Origin: DASPKT01 sp035627915
Lineage (GTDB): Bacteria > Pseudomonadota > Alphaproteobacteria > Azospirillales > Azospirillaceae
Assembly: GCA_035627915.1 (NCBI GenBank)
Contig: DASPKT010000133.1
Span: 1 to 13,337 of the forward strand
DNA: 13,337 nt
Direction: 5' to 3'
Shown here: positions 6,230 through 12,603 of the stretch, piece after piece
How the letters are laid out: each line of letters starts with the position of its first letter
Numbering within the stretch: position 1 is the stretch's first letter
Notes under the pieces: model-generated
Told to the model about the DNA's origin: nothing
The model's input: the letters and a program-made list of their open reading frames with translations, nothing else
Database searches by the model: none
Program-made: the position numbers and the translations under genes

Positions 6230-7603
6230 TTATGACCGGCTCAACAGCAGCGAGCGTGCGAAGTAGCCATCAATCGCCCGCACCAGCCCCTGGGCCATGC
6301 GCTTGCGGTGGGCGGGGGTCGCCAGCAGCTTGGCGTCGTCGCGGTGGGAGAGGTAGCCCATCTCGATCAGCACCGAGGGCACGTCCGGCGCCGTCAGCAC
6401 CGCGAATCCGGCGGAGCGCAGGGGCTTGGCCAGCAGCGCCACCTGCTTGCCCGCCTCCTCCACGACAAGGTTGGCGAAGCGGGTGGACTGGTTGCGCGTC
6501 TCGCGCTGGGCGAGGTCGATGAGGATGCCCACCACCTCCTCGCTCTCCGCGGAGAGGTCCAGCCCGACGATGGCGTCGGCGCGGTTCTCGCGCGCGGCCA
6601 GCATCTCCGCCTCGCGGTCGGAGCCCTTGTCGGACAGGGTGTAGACGGACATGCCGCGCACGCTGCCGCTGTCGATGCTGTCGGCGTGCAGCGAGATGAA
6701 GAGGTCGGCGCCCAGCGCGCGGGCCCGGGCGGTGCGCTCGCGCAGCGGGATGAACACGTCGCCCTCGCGCGTCAGCGCCACCCGGTAGCGCTTCGTCGCC
6801 TCCAGCTGGCGCTTCAGCTCGCGTGCGGCGGCCAGGGTCAGCTCCTTCTCGTGGGTGCCGTGGACGCTGCGCGCGCCGGGGTCCTCGCCGCCATGGCCGG
6901 GGTCCAGCACGATCAGCGGCTTGCGCGGCGCCTTCGGCTTCGGCGGCGGGACCGCCGGCACCGCGGCCGGGACGATGGCGGGCCGGGCCGACGCCGCGGG
7001 CGGCACCGGCGCCGCAACCGCGGCGGCAGGCGCCTTCAGGGTCGGCGCTGGCGGCGGGGCGGCGGCGGAAGCGGCGGCCGGCGCCGCGACGGCACCCGGC
7101 AGCCGGCCCGAGGCCACCGCCTTCTGCGCGCGGAAGCCGGCGGCGTCCGTGCGCTCCAGGTCCAGCACCAGGCGCGGCGGCTTGCCGTCGCGGGGCGGCA
7201 GGAACTCCGCCAGCACCACGCGGGCCGGCCCGTCGGTGTCGAGCTCCAGGCGCATGACGCCGCGCTCGGCGCCCGCCAGCCGCACCGCGCGCAGCAGGCC
7301 GCGGCCGGACGGCGCCGGGCCGCTGGCCCAGTCCACCTCGGGGATGTCGAGCAGCAGCCGGCCCGGCGCGTCGCCCGGCGCCACGCGGAAGGCGGTCGCC
7401 CGGCTCATCTCCAGGACGAGGCGCGTCTTGTCGGGATGCTCGCCGATGCGGACCGCCAGCACGGCGGCGCGGGGGGCCGCCGCGGGCACCGCCACGGCGG
7501 CGGTCTGCACCGGCTCGGCAGCGGCCACGCCGCCGCACAGACCGGCGGCGAGCCCGGCCAGCAGGGCCATCAGCTTGAAAGGATTGCGAGTTCCGCCGCC
7601 CAC
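6230..7603 (-). CDS. amiC: N-acetylmuramoyl-L-alanine amidase (AMIN + Amidase_3)
   Basis: This 457-aa periplasmic zinc hydrolase cleaves the bond between N-acetylmuramic acid and L-alanine, typically splitting septal peptidoglycan during division. It has a signal peptide (about residues 8-29), an AMIN domain (about 47-150) that targets peptidoglycan or septum, a long Ala/Pro linker (about 160-228) and an Amidase_3 catalytic domain (229-448). Expected metal ligands are His237 (LDPGHGGEDPG), Glu252 (GTHEKE) and His306 (ISLHADS), with catalytic Glu414 in VLIEMGYLSH. The start is GTG at 7603; the next ATG (codon 12, near 7570) would leave a signal peptide without its basic N-terminus, so GTG is preferred. 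It sits between rne (divergent) and mrcA (downstream), the usual alphaproteobacterial order. The amiC symbol is by architecture; the exact paralogue could differ. Confidence 0.92.
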   Translation of the reverse strand: MGGGTRNPFKLMALLAGLAAGLCGGVAAAEPVQTAAVAVPAAAPRAAVLAVRIGEHPDKTRLVLEMSRATAFRVAPGDAPGRLLLDIPEVDWASGPAPSGRGLLRAVRLAGAERGVMRLELDTDGPARVVLAEFLPPRDGKPPRLVLDLERTDAAGFRAQKAVASGRLPGAVAAPAAASAAAPPPAPTLKAPAAAVAAPVPPAASARPAIVPAAVPAVPPPKPKAPRKPLIVLDPGHGGEDPGARSVHGTHEKELTLAAARELKRQLEATKRYRVALTREGDVFIPLRERTARARALGADLFISLHADSIDSGSVRGMSVYTLSDKGSDREAEMLAARENRADAIVGLDLSAESEEVVGILIDLAQRETRNQSTRFANLVVEEAGKQVALLAKPLRSAGFAVLTAPDVPSVLIEMGYLSHRDDAKLLATPAHRKRMAQGLVRAIDGYFARSLLLSRS

Positions 7604-7642
7604 CTGGAGCCCCCGGCCGCTGCCGCGAACAAAGTTCGATTC

Positions 7643-7672
7643 GTTATAACCCTAAAGAATCAAGGCCCTCAA
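7643..7672 (-). promoter_or_regulatory. Candidate promoter of the amidase-mrcA transcript
   Basis: On the minus strand TTGAGG (7672-7667) and TATAAC (7648-7643) are separated by 18 bp in the most AT-rich part of the intergenic region. The predicted TSS near 7636 gives a leader of about 33 nt before the GTG. Confidence 0.5.
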
Positions 7673-7679
7673 GGACGAT

Positions 7680-7698
7680 GATGAGACGCCGTCTCATC
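7680..7698. promoter_or_regulatory. 19-bp perfect odd palindrome between divergent promoters
   Basis: GATGAGACG-C-CGTCTCATC (9-1-9) lies just upstream of the candidate amidase -35 and about 70 bp before the candidate rne -35. Its perfect dyad symmetry and position suggest an operator for a dimeric regulator; as RNA it could also form a hairpin. No regulator is known to me for it. Confidence 0.45.
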
Positions 7699-7765
7699 GG
7701 ATAAGGCCGTCCGGGCGGGGTGGTGGCCCGCAGTCGGAATACGTTCGGGTTCGGCGAATTCCTCG

Positions 7766-7794
7766 TTGTGGAACATTCAGGGGATGTTTATCTT
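7766..7794 (+). promoter_or_regulatory. Candidate rne promoter
   Basis: TTGTGG (7766-7771) and TATCTT (7789-7794) with a 17-bp spacer. The predicted TSS near 7801 gives an untranslated leader of about 323 nt before rne. The hexamer matches are only moderate. Confidence 0.35.
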
Positions 7795-7800
7795 CGCTTC

Positions 7801-8123
7801 TGCGACAAACCGTGCCCTGCCCAGCCCCCTTCGCGGGGGGCGGCGGCGTCGCCCCCGGACCCGGGACGCAGCCTTCTCAACCGGCGCTGCGCAACGACCG
7901 CGGGCGTGGCGCTCCAGGGGATGCGGTGGTGTGGAAACCACGAAGCTGGCAGCGGCCACCCCGGCCGACGCCCGGCTCACGTCGCCCGACCCGTCCTGGC
8001 TGCTTGTCCCGAGCGCCGTTCGGCGGGTCTGAGGGCGCGCGCCGACGGCTTCGCATCAGACAGGGGCGCGCTCCCCGTCCGTCAGTCGCGCGGCCGGGAC
8101 GGGTGCCGTCCTGAGGAAAACAT
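7801..8123 (+). other. Long rne 5' leader, no convincing gene
   Basis: Together with the promoters this fills the 520 bp between the amidase and rne. I find no ORF here with a ribosome binding site and protein-like composition. Potential RNA hairpins: GCCCCC (7824-7829) / GGGGGC (7836-7841) with loop TTCGCG, and GAC-A-GGGG (8059-8066) / CCCC-GTC (8073-8079) with loop CGCGCT. Long structured rne leaders mediate autoregulation by RNase E in enterobacteria; a similar role here is inference. Confidence 0.35.
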
Positions 8124-11100
8124 ATGGCCAAGCGCATGCTTGTGGACGCCACGCACCCGGAGGAGACCCGGGTCGTCGTGGTCAACGGCAACAAGCTGGA
8201 CGAGCTGGACTTCGAGATCGCCAGCCGCCGACAGCTCAAGGGCAACATCTACCTCGCCAAGGTCATCCGGGTGGAGCCGTCGCTGCAGGCGGCCTTCGTC
8301 GAATACGGCGGCAACCGGCACGGCTTCCTGGCCTTCTCCGAAATCCATCCCGACTACTACCGCATCCCGGTCGCCGACCGCGAGGCGCTGATGCGCGAAT
8401 ACGAGCGCGAGCGCAGCCGCGAGGAGCGCGAGGACGAGGCGGAGAGCGCCGGCCAGGGCAACGGCCACGGCGACTATGCCGACAGCGACGCCGACGAGGG
8501 TGCCGAGGGCGACAGCCCCCTCTCCGCCGGGGACGGCGGCCAGGAAGGCGGCTACGAGGGCGGCGACGCGGCACCTGAAGCCGTCGACGCCGGGCCCGAG
8601 GGCGCCGGCCCGCTGGAGGCCCCCGGCGAGGAGGGCCCGGCAGAGGGCGCCGAAGGCTCGGGTGCCGAAGGCTCGGGTGCCGAAGGCTCGGGTGCCGAAG
8701 GCGAGGGTGCCGAGGGCGGCGCCCGCCCGCGCCGCGGCCGCCGGGGCGGCAGCCGCCGCCGGGGCGGCGGGGGCGGCAGCTCCGACCGCCAGCTCGCCAG
8801 TTCCGAGGGCGTGGTGGAGACGCTGGAGGAGGAGGAGGCCGAGGACCAGGGCCGCCGCCGCCCGCGCTCGCTCCGCTCCTACAAGATCCAGGAGGTCATC
8901 CGCCGCCGGCAGATCCTGCTGGTCCAGGTGACCAAGGAGGAGCGCGGGACCAAGGGTGCTGCGCTGACCACCTACCTGTCCCTGCCCGGCCGCTACTGCG
9001 TGCTGATGCCGAACACGCCGCGCGGCGGCGGCATCTCCCGCAAGATCACCAATCCCCAGGACCGCAAGCGCCTGAAGGAGCTGCTGGAGGACCTGGACAT
9101 CCCGCACGGCATGGCCGTCATCCTGCGCACCGCGGGGATGGAGCGGACCAAGCAGGAGATCAAGCGCGACCTCGAGTACCTGATGCGCCTGTGGGACAGC
9201 ATCCGGGAGCAGACCATGCAGTCGGTCGCCCCGGCGCTGATCTACGAGGAGGCGAACCTCATCAAGCGCTCCATCCGCGACCTCTACTCCGGCGACCTGG
9301 ACGAGGTGTGGGTGGAGGGCGAGGCCGGCTACCGCACCGCCAAGGACTTCATGCGGATGCTGATGCCGTCGCACGCCAAGAAGGTGCAGCCCTACCGCGA
9401 CGACATCCCGCTGTTCCACCGCTACCAGGTGGAAGGCCAGATCGAGACGATGTTCAACCCGGTCGTCCAGCTGCGCTCGGGCGGGTACATCGTCATCAAC
9501 CAGACCGAGGCGCTGGTCGCCATCGACGTCAACTCCGGCCGCGCCACCAAGGAGCGGAACATCGAGGAGACGGCGCTGCGCACCAACCTGGAGGCCGCCG
9601 AGGAGGTGGCCCGCCAGCTGCGCCTGCGCGACCTCGCCGGCCTCATCGTCATCGACTTCATCGACATGGAGGACGCGCGCAACAACGCGGCCGTCGAGAA
9701 GCGCCTGAAGGAGTCGATGAAGGCCGACCGCGCCCGCATCCAGCTGGGCCGCATCTCCGGCTTCGGCCTGCTGGAGCTGTCGCGCCAGCGCCTGCGCCCC
9801 TCTCTGCAGGAGATCAACTTCGAGCGCTGCCCGCACTGCGCCGGCTCCGGCATGGTGCGCTCCATCGAGAGCGCCGCGCTGTGCGTGCTGCGCGCCATCG
9901 AGGAGGAGGGCATCCGCCGCCGCTCCAGCGAGATCACGGTCACCGCGGCGACCCAGGTCACGCTCTACATCCTGAACCAGAAGCGCGACGCCCTGGCGGA
10001 GATCGAGCGGCGCTACGGCTTCCGCGTGTTCCTGCACGCCGACGACAGCCTGACCCCGCCCGACCACCGGCTGGAGCGCATCAAGGCGCGCTCCGCGGAC
10101 GAGCCGCTGCCGGCCCCCGTCAACGCCGAGCGGGTCTTCGCCGAGACCGACCGGCTGCTGGAGCTGGAGGCCGAGGAGGCCGACGAGGAGGCCGAGGACG
10201 CGGCGGAGGAGACCGCCGCCCAGCCCGCGGGCGAGCGCCAGGAGAACGGCGACCGCGACGGCCGCCGCCGGCGCCGCCGGCGCCGCCGCCGCAACGGCGA
10301 CGAGCGCGGCCATGAGCACCGCGGCGCCGAGCTGTCGGAGGCCGCCGTCGATGCCGTCGCCGCCGCCGAGGAAGGCGACGAGGGCGAAGGCGAGGACGAG
10401 GCGGAGGGCGACGAGGCCCATGCCGACACCGATGCCGACGGCGAGAACGGCCGCAAGAAGCGCCGCCGGGGCAAGCGCGGCGGCCGCCGCCGGGCCCGCA
10501 ACCGGATGGAGGGCGCCGAGGGCGAGGCCGGCACCGACGGCGACGACGCCCAGGGCGAGGATGCCCAGGGTGAAGGCGCCCAGGGTGACGGTGCCCAGGG
10601 TGACGGTGCCCAGGAAGGCGCCGGGCAGGACGACCGCACGGATGCCGTCGCCGTCCCCGAGGCGGTTCCGGCCGAGGCGGCTCCCGCCGTGGCCGACGCT
10701 GCCGTGGCCGAAGCCGCCTCGATCGTGGCTGCCGTGACCGGGGCGACTGCCGAGCCGGCCCTGGCCGAGGAGGCGCCCGCGCCGAAGAAGCGTGCCAGCC
10801 GCAGCCGCAAGAAGGCGGCGGAGGCCCCGGCCGAGGCGGCGTCCACCGTGGCCGAGCCGGCCCCCGCGGCCGAACCGGCTGCGGCCGAGCCGGCCGCCGA
10901 GGAGGCCCCGGCGCCGAAGAAGCGCGCCACCCGCAGCCGCAAGAAGGCCGCCGAGCCGGCCGCCGCCGCGGAAACCACGGTGACCGAGGCCGTCCCCGCG
11001 GCCGAGGCGCCCCCGGCCGAGGCGGCCGCTCCCGAGGCCCCTGCCCCCGAGGCGACTGCCCCCGAGGCGACTGGCGAACCGGTCCCGGCCGAGGCGGCCC

Positions 11101-11195
11101 CGGAGGAGAACGCCGCCGCGGCCGGTGCCGTGGTGGTGAACCCGCCGGTGGAGAAGCCCAAGAAGGGCTGGTGGAGCAAGCTCATCAAGTCGTAA
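8124..11195 (+). CDS. rne: Ribonuclease E, degradosome scaffold
   Basis: This 1023-aa endoribonuclease initiates mRNA decay and processes rRNA and tRNA precursors. The start ATG 8124 has a TGAGGA ribosome binding site at 8112-8117. The N-terminal RNase H-like/S1 part (about residues 1-80 and 256-300) is split by a roughly 170-aa acidic, Gly-rich, then Arg-rich insert, known in alphaproteobacterial RNase E. The catalytic core shows AIDVNSGR (Asp468, equivalent to E. coli Asp303) and VIDFIDMED (Asp511, equivalent to Asp346). The Zn-link CPHC (Cys569, Cys572) matches E. coli Cys404/407, so the core is offset by 165 residues. The C-terminal half (about 660-1023) is disordered: poly-Arg at about 714-723, a basic KKRRRGKRGGRRRARNR patch, Ala/Pro/Glu-rich repeats, and a final KKGWWSKLIKS resembling the GWW motif that binds PNPase in Caulobacter. 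It probably forms its own transcription unit. Confidence 0.96.
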   Translation: MAKRMLVDATHPEETRVVVVNGNKLDELDFEIASRRQLKGNIYLAKVIRVEPSLQAAFVEYGGNRHGFLAFSEIHPDYYRIPVADREALMREYERERSREEREDEAESAGQGNGHGDYADSDADEGAEGDSPLSAGDGGQEGGYEGGDAAPEAVDAGPEGAGPLEAPGEEGPAEGAEGSGAEGSGAEGSGAEGEGAEGGARPRRGRRGGSRRRGGGGGSSDRQLASSEGVVETLEEEEAEDQGRRRPRSLRSYKIQEVIRRRQILLVQVTKEERGTKGAALTTYLSLPGRYCVLMPNTPRGGGISRKITNPQDRKRLKELLEDLDIPHGMAVILRTAGMERTKQEIKRDLEYLMRLWDSIREQTMQSVAPALIYEEANLIKRSIRDLYSGDLDEVWVEGEAGYRTAKDFMRMLMPSHAKKVQPYRDDIPLFHRYQVEGQIETMFNPVVQLRSGGYIVINQTEALVAIDVNSGRATKERNIEETALRTNLEAAEEVARQLRLRDLAGLIVIDFIDMEDARNNAAVEKRLKESMKADRARIQLGRISGFGLLELSRQRLRPSLQEINFERCPHCAGSGMVRSIESAALCVLRAIEEEGIRRRSSEITVTAATQVTLYILNQKRDALAEIERRYGFRVFLHADDSLTPPDHRLERIKARSADEPLPAPVNAERVFAETDRLLELEAEEADEEAEDAAEETAAQPAGERQENGDRDGRRRRRRRRRRNGDERGHEHRGAELSEAAVDAVAAAEEGDEGEGEDEAEGDEAHADTDADGENGRKKRRRGKRGGRRRARNRMEGAEGEAGTDGDDAQGEDAQGEGAQGDGAQGDGAQEGAGQDDRTDAVAVPEAVPAEAAPAVADAAVAEAASIVAAVTGATAEPALAEEAPAPKKRASRSRKKAAEAPAEAASTVAEPAPAAEPAAAEPAAEEAPAPKKRATRSRKKAAEPAAAAETTVTEAVPAAEAPPAEAAAPEAPAPEATAPEATGEPVPAEAAPEENAAAAGAVVVNPPVEKPKKGWWSKLIKS
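8649..8723 (+). repeat. 15-bp tandem repeats inside the RNase E S1 insert
   Basis: Three identical units GCCGAAGGCTCGGGT (8649-8663, 8664-8678, 8679-8693) and two degenerate ones encode AEGSG x3, AEGEG and AEGGA. Identical third bases suggest recent duplication. Confidence 0.85.
10548..10622 (+). repeat. 15-bp tandem repeats in the RNase E C-terminal region
   Basis: Five units with core GCCCAGGGTGACGGT encode AQGED, AQGEG, AQGDG, AQGDG and AQEGA. Units at 10578-10592 and 10593-10607 are identical at DNA level; the others vary. The stretch is acidic and Gln/Gly-rich, in frame. Confidence 0.85.
10767..10955 (+). repeat. Duplicated 57-bp basic module in RNase E
   Basis: Copies at 10767-10823 and 10899-10955, 132 bp apart, encode EEAPAPKKRA(S/T)RSRKKAAE. 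The protein copies differ at one residue while several third codon positions differ, so the peptide appears conserved by selection. It resembles Arg/Lys-rich RNA-binding short linear motifs. Confidence 0.75.
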
Positions 11196-11211
11196 GGGCA
11201 CGCGCCCTTAC
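11192..11211 (+). other. Hairpin spanning the rne stop codon
   Basis: GTAAGGGC (11192-11199) and GCCCTTAC (11204-11211) form an 8-bp stem with loop ACGC; the rne TAA is inside the left arm. There is no T tract. It may protect the mRNA 3' end or be incidental. Confidence 0.4.
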
Positions 11212-11226
11212 CGGCCGATGCGGCGG

Positions 11227-11252
11227 AAGGCCCGGGGGCGACCCCGGGCCTT
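11227..11252. terminator. Bidirectional terminator between rne and the convergent His-rich gene
   Basis: An 11-bp perfect stem AAGGCCCGGGG (11227-11237) / CCCCGGGCCTT (11242-11252) closes on a GCGA (GNRA) tetraloop and is followed by CTTCCGTTCC. A and T pairs at the stem base give a short U-rich tail on both strands. Confidence 0.8.
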
Positions 11253-11276
11253 CTTCCGTTCCGGAGCCCCGCCGGA

Positions 11277-11837
11277 TCAGTGGCCGCCGCCCCGGGCCAT
11301 CGCCAAGTGGTGCGGCTGGTGGTGCCCGCCGCGGGCCATCAGCCCCATGAAGCCCAGCGCCCGGATGCGGGCCGCCTGGGCCGGATCGCCCGAGGTGACG
11401 GTCAGCACGGCACCCGCCGGCAACGGTTCCGCCCGCACCGCCCATCCCGTCTCGGCCGCCAGCAGCCCGGCATGGGCCGGGATCATGCGCCGGGCGGCCT
11501 CCCCCGCCTCCCCCTCCCCCGTCACGGTCAGGCGCAGCCCGCCCGGCACCTCCTCCCGCGCGGCGCGGGCCGCGGTCGCCAGCCGCTCCATGTCCAGCAG
11601 GTGCCGGTGCAGCCGGTCGATGTCGACCCTGGACCAGTCCGTCGCCGGGTCCGCCTCCAGCAGCGCCACGATCTCCTGCACCGCGCCGAAGACCGCCTGG
11701 CCGGGCTGCACGGGCCGGGCGTCGGCTGAGACCGCGTGCCCGCCGGCCCCATGGCCGTGGTGCGGAGGCTCGGCGCCGGCCGGCAGGGCGAACCAGAGGG
11801 CGAAGGAGGCGGCGAGGACGGCGGTGCTGCGGGACAT
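11277..11837 (-). CDS. Small exported histidine-rich protein, function unknown
   Basis: 186 aa with a signal peptide (about residues 1-22, cleavage after AGA), so probably periplasmic. The mature N-terminus is His-rich (EPPHHGHGAGGH) and the C-terminus carries GGHHQPHHLAMARGGGH; central His residues lie in LHRHLLDMERL (77, 79) and at 122. There is no cysteine. The middle is predicted helical, then a strand-rich section LRLTVTGEGEAGEAA...GAVLTVTS. I do not recognise a named domain. Clustered His with Met suggests metal (Cu, Ni, Co or Zn) or heme binding, but this is inference. The ATG at 11837 has an AGGAGA ribosome binding site (complement of 11843-11848) 5 nt upstream. It is divergent from a Crp/Fnr regulator, and the shared palindrome sits 41.5 bp from its predicted TSS, so it is probably that regulator's target. 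Confidence 0.75.
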   Translation of the reverse strand: MSRSTAVLAASFALWFALPAGAEPPHHGHGAGGHAVSADARPVQPGQAVFGAVQEIVALLEADPATDWSRVDIDRLHRHLLDMERLATAARAAREEVPGGLRLTVTGEGEAGEAARRMIPAHAGLLAAETGWAVRAEPLPAGAVLTVTSGDPAQAARIRALGFMGLMARGGHHQPHHLAMARGGGH

Positions 11838-11869
11838 CGGGTTCTCCTGGGTCCTGGATTGGTGCGGGC

Positions 11870-11875
11870 ACCCTA
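11870..11875 (-). promoter_or_regulatory. Possible -10 element of the His-rich gene
   Basis: TAGGGT on the minus strand (11875-11870), a 3/6 match. The predicted TSS near 11863 places the upstream palindrome centre (11904.5) at -41.5. The positional fit is better than the hexamer itself. Confidence 0.3.
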
Positions 11876-11896
11876 CCGCCGCCCGGCCCGTCGCCT

Positions 11897-11912
11897 TATG
11901 ATCCGGATCATA
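11897..11912. promoter_or_regulatory. 16-bp perfect palindrome, Crp/Fnr-type operator
   Basis: TATGATCCGGATCATA is fully symmetric and fits the TGA-N6-TCA pattern of Crp/Fnr sites (one mismatch per half to FNR TTGAT-N4-ATCAA). It is centred 34.5 bp before the regulator's ATG and 67.5 bp before the divergent gene's ATG. It could activate the His-rich gene and repress the regulator. Confidence 0.7.
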
Positions 11913-11938
11913 CGCTATCCCCGCCCGGAGGCCGCCCG

Positions 11939-12574
11939 ATGCCGTTCGACCTCGCCGCCCTGGTGCCCGCCGACCGGCTGGCGACGCGCCGTCTCGCCCC
12001 CGGGGAGACGCTGTTCCGCCAGGGCGACGCGGTGGCGGCGCTGCACCGGGTCGAGGCCGGGCGCGTCCGCCTGCTGCGCCACCTGGAGGACGGCGCCGCC
12101 GTCGCCCTGCACCTGGCCCAGGCGGGGGAGACGGTCGCCGAGGCCTCGCTGTTCGCGGAGCGCTACCATTGCGACGCGGTGGCGGAGACGCCGACGAAGG
12201 TGACCTCGGTGCCGAAGGCCGCCCTGCTGGCGGCGTTGCGCCGGGACCCGGCGGCGGCGCTGGGCCTCGCCGGCATGCTGGCGTCCCAGGTGCGGGACCT
12301 GCGCGCCCGGCTGGAGCTGCGCAACGTCCGCTCCGCCCGGGAGCGGCTGCTCGCCTGGATGCGGCTGGGCGCGTCGGGCTCGCCGCCGGTGCTGGCGCTC
12401 GACCGTACCTGGAGCGCGGTGGCGGAGGAGCTGGGCATGAGCCGCGAGGCGCTCTACCGCGCCCTGGCGGCGCTGGAACGCGCGGGCGCCATAAGCCGCC
12501 GGGGCAGCGAAGTCACCCTCCCCGCCCGCGCCGCCGGCGCATCCCTGGCTGGCGCCGGCGGCGCATCCCTGTAG
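11939..12574 (+). CDS. Crp/Fnr-family transcriptional regulator
   Basis: 211 aa. The N-terminal cyclic-nucleotide-binding-like beta-roll (about residues 8-105) contains RQGDAVAALHRVEAGRVRLLR and AGETVAEASLFAERYHCDAVAE. A dimerisation helix (about 108-138) and a Crp-type winged helix-turn-helix (about 139-190) follow, with recognition helix MSREALYRALAALERAGAI; its R-E-x-x-x-R matches the Crp/Fnr helix that reads TGA half-sites. FNR's N-terminal cluster cysteines are absent, so it is not an Fe-S oxygen sensor. Where Crp has Arg-Ser/Thr for cAMP phosphate, this protein has YHCDA (His77, Cys78), so cAMP is an unlikely ligand; the effector is unknown. The ATG has GGAGG at 11927-11931, 7 nt upstream. 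The C-terminus ends in a small duplicated GASL tail. A hydrolase gene follows 29 bp downstream, possibly co-transcribed. Confidence 0.88.
   Translation: MPFDLAALVPADRLATRRLAPGETLFRQGDAVAALHRVEAGRVRLLRHLEDGAAVALHLAQAGETVAEASLFAERYHCDAVAETPTKVTSVPKAALLAALRRDPAAALGLAGMLASQVRDLRARLELRNVRSARERLLAWMRLGASGSPPVLALDRTWSAVAEELGMSREALYRALAALERAGAISRRGSEVTLPARAAGASLAGAGGASL
12536..12571 (+). repeat. Short in-frame duplication at the regulator's C-terminus
   Basis: The 12-mer GGCGCATCCCTG occurs at 12536-12547 and 12560-12571, 24 bp (8 codons) apart, giving GASL and GASL at the protein end. It is probably a recent slippage event beyond the folded domain. Confidence 0.7.
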
Positions 12575-12603
12575 GATGGGCGGCAGAACGGGAGGAGAGA
12601 ACC

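Noticed and set aside
2253..6266. 1337-codon open frame on the plus strand across the pepsin-like gene and opposite mrcA
   Set aside because: It crosses several real gene boundaries, is Arg/Gly/His-rich without motifs, and overlaps two genes with recognised catalytic residues.
6308..7681. 457-codon plus-strand frame opposite the amidase
   Set aside because: Antisense shadow of the amidase, low complexity, no recognisable fold.
7720..8391. 223-codon plus-strand frame in the rne leader extending into rne
   Set aside because: It enters rne in another frame, has no ribosome binding site and its end is Arg/Ser-rich shadow sequence; rne has a good RBS at 8112-8117.
10548..10622. Repeat cluster considered as a CRISPR or regulatory array
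   Set aside because: Units are 15 bp without spacers, in frame within rne and codon-phased, so they are coding tandem repeats.
8082..11201. 1039-codon open frame on the minus strand opposite rne
   Set aside because: It mirrors rne almost end to end, has low-complexity Gly/Leu/Ala/Arg composition with no domain, and arises from GC-rich third positions. rne shows clear catalytic motifs on the other strand.
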